Shown here: piece by piece, positions 26,551 through 33,192 of the stretch
How the letters are laid out: each line of letters begins with the position of its first letter
Numbering within the stretch: position 1 is the stretch's first letter
NCBI GenBank assembly: GCA_963851405.1
Contig: CAWKPB010000001.1
Coordinates: 310,001 to 374,000 of the forward strand
DNA: 64,000 bases
DNA from: JANPBY01 sp963851405
Lineage (GTDB): Bacteria; Actinomycetota; Actinomycetes; DATJPE01
Reading direction: 5' to 3'
Notes under the pieces: generated by a model
What the model saw: only the letters and a program-made list of their open reading frames with translations
Databases searched by the model: none
Told to the model about the DNA's origin: nothing
Program-made: the position numbers and the translations under genes

Positions 26551-27071
26551 CAGCTGATCTCGTACGGCTCAGAGGCGGCGCCGTGATCGAGGACCTTGGC
26601 CAAGTCAGTCGACAGGGCGCAAGGAAACACCTGCTGTTCGGTGCGCGCCAACTCCTCCACGCTCCACCACGCGTGACTCAGGATGGACGAGGCTTCAATG
26701 GGCATAAGCCCCGTCGTATCAACGACCAAGTCGTCGATGCGCACCAGATAAAACCGCTCGGTCTGGCGATACCACTGGGCTGCGAAAAAGAACTCCGCAC
26801 GCCGCCACCACACCGGGCCGCCGAGGAGCGTCCCGTCGATGACGCATCCGGTCTCCTCGAAGACCTCTCTGGTTAAGGCGGCCGTGTCGTCCTCACCAGC
26901 CTCCAGCCCACCCCCGGGCGTGAACCACCAGCGGCCGCGCTCGGGCTGATGCGGATCGAAGCCCTCGAAGAGCAGCACCCGGTCGCGCGGGTCCACGAGC
27001 AGCGCTCGTGCGGCTTGCCGTTCGAGGATGGGCACGCCAGCCGGAGGGCGGGCATCCAAAGCGGTCACCAC
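26550..27071 (-). CDS. NUDIX hydrolase
   Basis: A 173-residue NUDIX-fold hydrolase acting on a nucleoside diphosphate-linked or related substrate that cannot be named. The NUDIX box reads GGGLEAGEDDTAALTREVFE followed by ETGC, matching G-x5-E-x7-R-E-U-x-E-E-x-G-U. The N-terminal RQAARALLVDPRDRVLLFEG strand is typical. It lies between the signal peptidase genes and rnhB, with an overlapping stop/start at rnhB. The start is GTG 27071. Confidence 0.9.
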   Translation of the reverse strand: MVTALDARPPAGVPILERQAARALLVDPRDRVLLFEGFDPHQPERGRWWFTPGGGLEAGEDDTAALTREVFEETGCVIDGTLLGGPVWWRRAEFFFAAQWYRQTERFYLVRIDDLVVDTTGLMPIEASSILSHAWWSVEELARTEQQVFPCALSTDLAKVLDHGAASEPYEIS

Positions 27072-27098
27072 GCCACCCTAGACAGAGCCGAGGCGGGG

Positions 27099-27929
27099 CT
27101 ACCGACTAGCGGCGGGCGAGCCAGCCGATTCCTCCGGAGCCGCGCCAGGCGGGATGTCCTCGAAGGTCGGGGGAACCGGCAACAGCCGCCAGTGGTCTGC
27201 CGGCCAGACGACCGCGACGGCCCGGCCGATCACGTTATCGACGGGCACCATCCCGCCCCCGGGACGCTGTTCCTCGTGGTACCTGGAGTCTTGGCTGTTT
27301 GAGCGGTTGTCGCCCATGACCCAGACGTCCCCGTCCGGAACGACAATGTCGAACGGCGTCTGGCTCGGGGCATCGCCTGCGTCGAGGTAGCTGGACTCGT
27401 CCAGGGCGACCCCATTGACGGTGATCCGGCCCTGGTCGTCGCAACAAACCACGCGGTCACCTCCGACGCCGATCACCCGCTTGACCAGGTCATCACCGGT
27501 ATCGGAGGGCAGCAGGCCGATGAAGGTCATCGCCGAAACCACCGTCTTGCGCAAGCCGGTCGACGTCGTCGTCGGCGGGTCGAGCCAGTCCCCAGGGTCC
27601 CTGAAGACCACCACCTCGCCGCGGTCGACCCCACCCAGATCGGTACTCAGCTTGCTCACGACGATGCGATCGTCCTTGAGGAGGGCCGGGACCATCGACT
27701 CGCTCGGGACGAAGAACGCCTGAACGATGAAGGTCCTGAGCACCACGGCAAGTCCGAGCGCGAGGACCAACAAGATGGTCGTCTCGCGCACGCCGGCCCA
27801 GAACCTGCCGGAGGAAGTCGTCGGAGGCGAGCCGGGGAAGTCGGATCCGGACACTGAGGATCCGGACACTGAAGATCCGGACGTTGGCGTGGTGGGTGCG
27901 CCCTCGGGTCGAGCGGCGTGCTTGCCCAT
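27099..27929 (-). CDS. lepB: signal peptidase I (second of two)
   Basis: Type I signal peptidase removes signal peptides from exported proteins at the outer face of the membrane. The 276-residue protein has a Ser/Gly-rich cytoplasmic N-terminus with a short repeat (GSSVSGSSVSGSD), a TM helix (ILLVLALGLAVVLRTFIVQ), box B FFVPSESMVPAL with catalytic Ser78, box D KRVIGVGGDRV with Lys150, and box E VMGDNRSNSQDSR. The start shares a base with the stop of the upstream lepB paralogue (TGATG). Tandem lepB genes after rplS are common in actinobacteria. Confidence 0.93.
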   Translation of the reverse strand: MGKHAARPEGAPTTPTSGSSVSGSSVSGSDFPGSPPTTSSGRFWAGVRETTILLVLALGLAVVLRTFIVQAFFVPSESMVPALLKDDRIVVSKLSTDLGGVDRGEVVVFRDPGDWLDPPTTTSTGLRKTVVSAMTFIGLLPSDTGDDLVKRVIGVGGDRVVCCDDQGRITVNGVALDESSYLDAGDAPSQTPFDIVVPDGDVWVMGDNRSNSQDSRYHEEQRPGGGMVPVDNVIGRAVAVVWPADHWRLLPVPPTFEDIPPGAAPEESAGSPAASR

Positions 27930-28657
27930 CAGCGGGATTCCGTCGAGGCCGCGGGCGCGGGCACCCCGTCAAATGCATCCGGTGCGGCGAGCCGGCCGAT
28001 GCGGGCCAACGGCCAGGTCAGCAGGAAAGCACGACCGACCACGCGGTCTTCTGACACGGTTCCGCCGCCGGGATCGCCGAGATGGGAACGGCTGTCCGCC
28101 GAAGCAGCGCGATGGTCACCCATGACCCAGATCCTGCCCTGCGGCACTATCACGTCGAAGCTGATGTCGGAGGGGCTGTCGCCCGAACGGACGTACGCCT
28201 CATCGAGGGCCTGGCCATTCACGCTCACCCGACCTTGTTCATCGCAACAGCTCACCCGGTCCCCACCCACCCCGATGACCCGCTTGATGAAATCGGTTTC
28301 GCGGGCCGGACCAAGGCCCAGCACCGAAGTCACGGGCGCCAGCGCGCGGGTCACTGAGTTGCCGGACGAACTGGCATCGATCTCCGGGCTGAAAGAATCC
28401 GTACCGTCGAACACCACGATGTCTCCGCGTTCGATCGTGCCGAGACGAGGAGTGATCCGTTCGACCAAAACCCGGTCGCCGATCTGCAGCGTGTCTTCCA
28501 TCGACGCGGAGGGGATAGAAAAGGATCGCGCGACGAACGCGGTCACGAACCACACTGCAAGGAACGCAACGACGGCCAGAATCATCGCTTCCTGCCACCA
28601 CGGGCGGTGGCCGCGCAGCGCATTCGCAGGCTCATCGACCTCGCTGGATCCGGTCAC
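27929..28657 (-). CDS. lepB: signal peptidase I (first of two)
   Basis: A 242-residue paralogue of the next gene. It has one N-terminal TM helix (EAMILAVVAFLAVWFVTAFV), the nucleophile motif FSIPSASMEDTL with Ser52, KRVIGVGGDRV with the general-base Lys125, and WVMGDHRAASADSRSH. It differs most from its partner in the loop after the first beta segment (SPEIDASSSGNSV) and lacks the long Ser/Gly N-terminus. The two enzymes probably split substrates, as in Streptomyces with several Sip proteins; that is inference. It follows rplS by 53 bp. Confidence 0.93.
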   Translation of the reverse strand: MTGSSEVDEPANALRGHRPWWQEAMILAVVAFLAVWFVTAFVARSFSIPSASMEDTLQIGDRVLVERITPRLGTIERGDIVVFDGTDSFSPEIDASSSGNSVTRALAPVTSVLGLGPARETDFIKRVIGVGGDRVSCCDEQGRVSVNGQALDEAYVRSGDSPSDISFDVIVPQGRIWVMGDHRAASADSRSHLGDPGGGTVSEDRVVGRAFLLTWPLARIGRLAAPDAFDGVPAPAASTESR

Positions 28658-28710
28658 CGGGCGAGTCGAGGACGTTCGAGGGTTCTGGGGCTGGGTTGGA
28701 GCGGCGGCGG

Positions 28711-29064
28711 TCAGTGGGCCGGCTCGCGCTTCTCCTTGATCTTGGCCTTCTTGCCCCGCAGGTCGCGCAGGTAGTAAAGCTTGGCCCGGCGGACGTCACC
28801 GCGCGTCACGACCTCGATCTTCTCGATGACCGGGGTGTGTACGGGGAACGTGCGCTCGACGCCGACGGAGTAGGACACCTTGCGCACGGTAAACGTCTCG
28901 CGCAGCCCATCTCCTTGACGTCGGATGACGACGCCTTGGAAGACCTGGACCCGTGACTTGTTTCCTTCGATCACGCGCACGTGGACCTTCAGGGTGTCAC
29001 CGGGACGGAAGTCCGGGATGTCGGTGCGCATGGAGGCGACGTCGACGAAATCCAAGGTATTCAT
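28711..29064 (-). CDS. rplS: 50S ribosomal protein L19
   Basis: L19 sits at the subunit interface of the 50S subunit. The product is 117 residues, the usual length. It carries DIPDFRPGDTLKVHVRVIEG, SRVQVFQGVVIRRQGDG, TFTVRKVSYSVGVERTFPVH and RRAKLYYLRDLRGKKAKIKE. ATG 29064 has an ideal GAGGAG site five bases upstream, and the longer open frame is not supported. It follows trmD with a 137-bp gap in the usual rpsP-khpA-rimM-trmD-rplS-lepB order. Confidence 0.97.
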   Translation of the reverse strand: MNTLDFVDVASMRTDIPDFRPGDTLKVHVRVIEGNKSRVQVFQGVVIRRQGDGLRETFTVRKVSYSVGVERTFPVHTPVIEKIEVVTRGDVRRAKLYYLRDLRGKKAKIKEKREPAH

Positions 29065-29201
29065 GAAATCTCCTCGTCGGTGCCACAGGTCACCCACGGT
29101 GATCGTTGCTGGTCAGAAGTGCCGACGCGATCGCCGTACGCTCCCCCTGCGGCAGGGGCACGGTCGGCCGACGGATTGATCCGGCGACGCCGGACCTCGG
29201 C
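29065..29201 (-). promoter_or_regulatory. rplS upstream region, possible extra promoter or leader
   Basis: The 137-bp gap contains a stem with arms GCCCCTGCC/GGCAGGGGC-like around 29145-29161, and begins with the 14-mer TGGCAGACTAGGCC (minus strand, 29199-29212), which overlaps the trmD stop. A close relative, TGGCACACTAGGCC, precedes rpsP at 31542-31555. This may be a promoter element or coincidence; no -35 box is clear. Confidence 0.3.
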
Positions 29202-30002
29202 CTAGTCTGCCACAGCGGGCGGCCTCCACCGAATCCTGCCGGCGTCATCGGGAAGCCAACCCAACTCGGCCAAGACCTCACGATCGCGCAGTGAGAGATC
29301 GGTCGCGTCGAGGGCCTCGATGAGGTCTGGGCGCAGCCTCGCCGTCCGCCGCAACGCGTGCTCGCGACGCCAAGCTGCGATCCGGGCGTGATCCCCCGAC
29401 ATCAAGACGGGCGGCACATCGAGGCCCCGCCAGGTCGCTGGCTTGGTGTAGGCGGGGTATTCCAATAAGCCCCCCACGTGGCTTTCCTCGACGAGCGAAT
29501 CGGGATTGCCCAACACACCCGGGAGGAGGCGGGTCACAGCCTCGATCATGACCAGGGCGGCTGCCTCGCCGCCGGCGAGAACGTAGTCCCCCACGCTGAG
29601 TTCGCGCACCCGCCCTCGCACTCTGAGGTGCTCGGCCACTCGGGCATCGATGCCTTCGTAGCGGCCGCAGCCAAAGACCAGGTGCTGTTCGGCCGCCAGT
29701 TCGGCGGCGACGGCTTGATCGAAACGTTCGCCGGATGGAGTAGGCAGGATGAAGACTGGGGCAGGCGCTGGTGCCTGACCGAGAAGAGCGTCGAGCGCCG
29801 CACCCCAGGGCTGCGGGCTCATGACCATGCCAGCGCCGCCGCCGTACGGCGTGTCATCGACGCTTCGGTGACGATCTCGGGTGTGCAACCGCAGGTCGTG
29901 GACGGCGACCTCGAGCTGTCCCAGGTCACGTGCGCGCCCGATGAGGGAGAGTTCAAGAGGAGCGAGATACTCGGGGAAAATCGTCAGCACATCGATACGC
30001 AT
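29202..30002 (-). CDS. trmD: tRNA (guanine(37)-N1)-methyltransferase
   Basis: TrmD methylates G37 of tRNAs to prevent frameshifting. The 266-residue SPOUT-family protein shows MRIDVLTIFPEYLAPLELSL, DDTPYGGGAGMVMSPQPW, and the knotted cofactor region HLVFGCGRYEGIDARV, LSVGDYVLAGGEAAALVMIE and VTRLLPGVLGNPDSLVEESH. Length and motifs are standard. It begins two bases after rimM and ends before rplS. Confidence 0.96.
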   Translation of the reverse strand: MRIDVLTIFPEYLAPLELSLIGRARDLGQLEVAVHDLRLHTRDRHRSVDDTPYGGGAGMVMSPQPWGAALDALLGQAPAPAPVFILPTPSGERFDQAVAAELAAEQHLVFGCGRYEGIDARVAEHLRVRGRVRELSVGDYVLAGGEAAALVMIEAVTRLLPGVLGNPDSLVEESHVGGLLEYPAYTKPATWRGLDVPPVLMSGDHARIAAWRREHALRRTARLRPDLIEALDATDLSLRDREVLAELGWLPDDAGRIRWRPPAVAD

Positions 30003-30004
30003 GC

Positions 30005-30520
30005 TTACTCCTGGTCGAACAGGCCGCCCGGAGGCAACAGCCGGAGGCGTTGGTTGCCGATGTCCACCTCGGTCACCACCGCAGCGACGAAGGGAACGAG
30101 AACCTCAGCTCCGGAGGGCGTTTCGACCGCCAACAGGTCGTGCATGGGCAGGTGAACCACCTCCGTGACCAGTCCAAGGGTCACGCCGGTGTCGTCGACG
30201 GCCGTCAAGCCGACCAACTGATGGTCGTACCACTCATCCGCGTCGCCCGGGCTGGCCTCGCTGTCGACGTCGACGAGCAATTCGGTGCCCCGCAGCGCCT
30301 CCGCTGAGGAACGGTCTTCCACCGACTCGAAGCCCAGAAGCAGGCGGCCGCTGTGCATCCGGGCTTCGACCACCGTGAGCTGCGGCCCGCGGTCGGTGTG
30401 AAGCACGGCACCGACCGCGAATCGTTGCTCCGGCTCGTCCGTACGCACGTCGACAGACACCAGCCCGTGGATGCCATGAGCGCGTCCCACGCGCCCGACT
30501 ACCACGCGCCGAAGCGCCAA
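30005..30520 (-). CDS. rimM: 16S rRNA processing protein RimM
   Basis: RimM assists maturation of the 30S head domain and binds S19. The 171-residue protein has VVVGRVGRAHGIHGLVSVDV, FESVEDRSSAEALRGTELLV and the PRC-barrel region ADEWYDHQLVGLTAVDDTG with VLVPFVAAVVTEVDIGNQRL near the C-terminus. It lies directly after khpA with no gap and two bases before trmD, so all are very likely on one transcript. Confidence 0.95.
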   Translation of the reverse strand: MALRRVVVGRVGRAHGIHGLVSVDVRTDEPEQRFAVGAVLHTDRGPQLTVVEARMHSGRLLLGFESVEDRSSAEALRGTELLVDVDSEASPGDADEWYDHQLVGLTAVDDTGVTLGLVTEVVHLPMHDLLAVETPSGAEVLVPFVAAVVTEVDIGNQRLRLLPPGGLFDQE

Positions 30521-30760
30521 CTACCGCTCGTCCGCGTCGAGGAAGTCCACGCGCACCGGACGCCCGGGGGTGACTGCGCCAAGAACCGCCCGCAGCGCCT
30601 TGGCCGTACGCCCGGACCGACCGATGACCTTGCCCATGTCGTCAGGGTGGACGCGGACCTGCAGCACCCGACCGCGCCGCAGTTCGCGATCACGGACATC
30701 GACGTCGTCTGGGTGTTCGACGATTCCCTTGACCAAATGCTCGAGCGCCTCAGCCAGCAT
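30521..30760 (-). CDS. khpA: KH-domain RNA-binding protein KhpA (YlqC)
   Basis: A 79-residue single KH-domain protein. It shows EALEHLVKGIVEHPDDVDV and the KH signature VHPDDMGKVIGRSGRTAKAL followed by RAVLGAV. Homologues bind RNA together with KhpB/Jag and affect cell-wall growth in Firmicutes. The start shares a base with the rpsP stop (30760), and rimM follows immediately. This is the normal place between rpsP and rimM. Confidence 0.94.
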   Translation of the reverse strand: MLAEALEHLVKGIVEHPDDVDVRDRELRRGRVLQVRVHPDDMGKVIGRSGRTAKALRAVLGAVTPGRPVRVDFLDADER

Positions 30761-31416
30761 CAGGACTTCTCGGCCTCGGTCGCGTCGGTCGCTTCTCCTT
30801 CGACGACCTCGATGACCTCAACCGCATCAGTGACATCGCCCTGGGCGTCAACGACGACCTCTACGACGTCTTCGACGATCACCTCGGCGTCCTTGGTCTC
30901 GATCACCTCGACGACCTCATCCACGATCACGGCCCCGCCATCCGGTGTCTCGGCAACCTCAACGACCTCGATCACGTCGACGACCTCAGCGGACTCGGCC
31001 GAGGCGTCGGTCTTGGCGGCCTTGGCCGGCTTCGAGGCCTTCTTCTTCGGAGTGGTCGCGGCGCCCTGCTCCTCGAGAGACTCCTTGGCGGCGGCTTCGA
31101 ACATGGCCTTCTTGTTGGCCCTGGGTTCGGCGACGCGAAGCGTGCCTTCGGCGCCGGGCTCGCCCCGGAACTTCTGCCAGTCGCCGGTGACGCGAAGGAT
31201 GGCTGCGACCGGTTCGGTCGGCTGAGCGCCGACACCCAACCAGTACTGCGCGCGATCGGAGTCCACGACGATGAGCGACGGGTCCTCCTTGGGGTGGTAG
31301 GTCCCGATCTCCTCGATCACCCGTCCATCGCGCTTGGCGCGGGCGTCGGCCACGATGATCCGGTACTGCGGGTCGCGCTTCTTGCCTAGGCGCTTGAGTT
31401 TGATCTTGACAGCCAC
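30760..31416 (-). CDS. rpsP: 30S ribosomal protein S16 with a long acidic/valine-rich C-terminal extension
   Basis: S16 is an assembly protein of the 30S body. The conserved domain is residues 1 to about 85 (VAVKIKLKRLGKKRDPQYRI, VADARAKRDGRVIEEIGTYH, RAQYWLGVGAQPTEPV). The full product is 218 residues, far beyond the usual 80-100 and longer than common actinobacterial forms. After a basic Lys/Ala stretch (about 122-136), residues 141-218 repeat Val/Ile/Glu/Asp blocks such as EVVDVIEVVEV, DEVVEVIE and VEDVVEVVVD. GTG 31416 fits alignment, with AAGGAG 11 bases upstream; the frame is open further up but unsupported. Confidence 0.93.
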   Translation of the reverse strand: MAVKIKLKRLGKKRDPQYRIIVADARAKRDGRVIEEIGTYHPKEDPSLIVVDSDRAQYWLGVGAQPTEPVAAILRVTGDWQKFRGEPGAEGTLRVAEPRANKKAMFEAAAKESLEEQGAATTPKKKASKPAKAAKTDASAESAEVVDVIEVVEVAETPDGGAVIVDEVVEVIETKDAEVIVEDVVEVVVDAQGDVTDAVEVIEVVEGEATDATEAEKS

Positions 31417-31596
31417 GGGTGAAACCGCTCCTTGCTCGATGGGGGCGGAAGACGACACGGCGCGTGGGGTTGCGCGATGCGGACCTTCCAGGGTGGACCT
31501 GACACGAGGCGGGTAGAGGGCCGCGTCGCGCCAGTTCGACGGGCCTAGTGTGCCAGAGCGAGTGGCCCTAGACGAAACCGAGTCTTCCTACGGCGG

Positions 31597-33168
31597 TCAG
31601 CCGAGGAGTCCCTTGAATTCCGCGGGCAGTTCGAAATCCTCGATGCTGCCGCCGTCGGGCCTCGGACCGGCTTCGACTCCGACGTCGTCCAGTGGCCCCT
31701 CGGCCTGACGAGCCGCGGCGACCCGCTCTTGTTCTGCGCGCCGGGCCGGGTTCCCACTCGCCCGGCCCTTCTTGGTCTTTCCGGACTTAGCGGCCTTCTT
31801 CCGGTTGCCACCCAGCCCGGAACCACCAGGCATCCCGGGCATCCCGGGCATCCCGGGCATCCCGCCCCGCTTGGACATCTGAGCCATCATCTTGCGAGCC
31901 TCGAGGAACCGCTCGACCAACCGGTTGACGTCGCTGACCTCACTCCCGGATCCCTTGGCGATACGCGCCCGCCGGGACCCATTCAGGAGCTTGACGTCCT
32001 GCCGTTCGGCTGGCGTCATCGATTGGATGATCGCGGCAACCCGATCGATCTCTCGCTCATCGAGATTGTCGATCTGTTCACGCAGGTCGCCCATCCCGGG
32101 AAGCATGCCGAGCAACTTCGACATCGAACCCATCTTGCGTACGGCCTGCATCTGCTGAAGGAAATCATCCAGCGTCATCTCACCGGGGGCGGACACCTTG
32201 GCCGCCATCGCGGCGGCTTCGTCGGCGTCGAAGGCCTTCTCGGCCTGCTCGATGAGAGTGAGCATGTCGCCCATGCCCAGGATCCGCGAGGCCATCCGCT
32301 CGGGATGGAAGACATCGAAGTCCGACAGCTTCTCGCCGTTGGACGCGAACATGACCGGACGGCCTGTGACGGTGGCGATGGAAAGCGCTGCCCCTCCGCG
32401 GGCATCGCCGTCCAGTTTGGTGAGAACCACACCGTCGAACCCCACGCCATCCAGGAAGGCGGCGGCCGTGGTTACGGCGTCTTGGCCGATCATGGCGTCT
32501 ACGACGAACAGCACTTCGTCGGGCGAGACGGCCGCCTTGATGTCGGCGGCCTGCTGCATGAGCTCTGTATCGAGACCGAGTCGCCCAGCCGTGTCGATGA
32601 TGACCACGTCGTGAAGCCTGAGCCCAGCCTCGGCAAGAGCCGAGGACGAGACGACCACGGGGTCACCGACGCCATTGCCAGGTTCGGGTGCAAACACCGG
32701 GACTCCGGCTTGTTCCCCGACCACCTGCAGTTGGGTGACGGCGTTGGGGCGTTGAAGGTCAGCGGCCACGAGCAATGGGGTGTGCCCCTGCTCCCGGAAC
32801 CAGACGGCGAGCTTGCCGGCGAGCGTGGTCTTTCCCGCTCCTTGCAGGCCGGCGAGCATGATCACGGTCGGTGGGCTCTTGGCGTAGCGGACCCGCCGCG
32901 TCTCCCCGCCGAGCACCGCGACGAGTTCGTCGTTGACGATCTTGATGACCTGTTGCACAGGGTTGAGCGCCTGGGAGACCTCCGCGCCAGTCGCCCGCAC
33001 CTTGACCGCCGCGACGAACTCCCGCACCACGGGAAGGGCTACGTCAGCCTCGAGCAGTGCGATCCGGATCTCGCGGCAGACCTCATCGACGTCTGACTCG
33101 GTCAGCCTTCCCTTGCCCCGGATGGACTTGAAGGTCGCCGCCAAGCGGTCGCTAAGGGTCCCAAACAC
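31597..33168 (-). CDS. ffh: signal recognition particle protein Ffh
   Basis: Ffh is the SRP54 GTPase that targets membrane and exported proteins with 4.5S RNA. The 523-residue protein has the N domain, G-domain motifs GLQGAGKTTLAGKLAVWF, DTAGRLGLDTELM and TKLDGDARGGAALS, and the M domain with GSRRARIAKGSGSEVSDVNRL. The C-terminal tail holds a PGMPGMPGMPGMPGG run encoded by a 9-bp repeat, then a basic and finally acidic stretch. It lies 25 bp after glnD in the opposite-end order ftsY-amt-glnB-glnD-ffh. Confidence 0.96.
   Translation of the reverse strand: MFGTLSDRLAATFKSIRGKGRLTESDVDEVCREIRIALLEADVALPVVREFVAAVKVRATGAEVSQALNPVQQVIKIVNDELVAVLGGETRRVRYAKSPPTVIMLAGLQGAGKTTLAGKLAVWFREQGHTPLLVAADLQRPNAVTQLQVVGEQAGVPVFAPEPGNGVGDPVVVSSSALAEAGLRLHDVVIIDTAGRLGLDTELMQQAADIKAAVSPDEVLFVVDAMIGQDAVTTAAAFLDGVGFDGVVLTKLDGDARGGAALSIATVTGRPVMFASNGEKLSDFDVFHPERMASRILGMGDMLTLIEQAEKAFDADEAAAMAAKVSAPGEMTLDDFLQQMQAVRKMGSMSKLLGMLPGMGDLREQIDNLDEREIDRVAAIIQSMTPAERQDVKLLNGSRRARIAKGSGSEVSDVNRLVERFLEARKMMAQMSKRGGMPGMPGMPGMPGGSGLGGNRKKAAKSGKTKKGRASGNPARRAEQERVAAARQAEGPLDDVGVEAGPRPDGGSIEDFELPAEFKGLLG
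31831..31866. repeat. four tandem copies of a 9-bp repeat in the ffh M-domain tail
   Basis: Units CATCCCGGG at 31831-31839, 31840-31848 and 31849-31857, then CATCCCGCC at 31858-31866. They encode Pro-Gly-Met triplets on the minus strand. Met-rich runs are typical of Ffh M domains, but this exact DNA repeat can change length without a frameshift. Confidence 0.9.
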
Positions 33169-33192
33169 GCAGTCAGGGTATCCGGGGCAGGG

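Noticed and set aside
31729..33096. 455-residue plus-strand frame opposite ffh
   Set aside because: Shadow of ffh; no motifs of its own.
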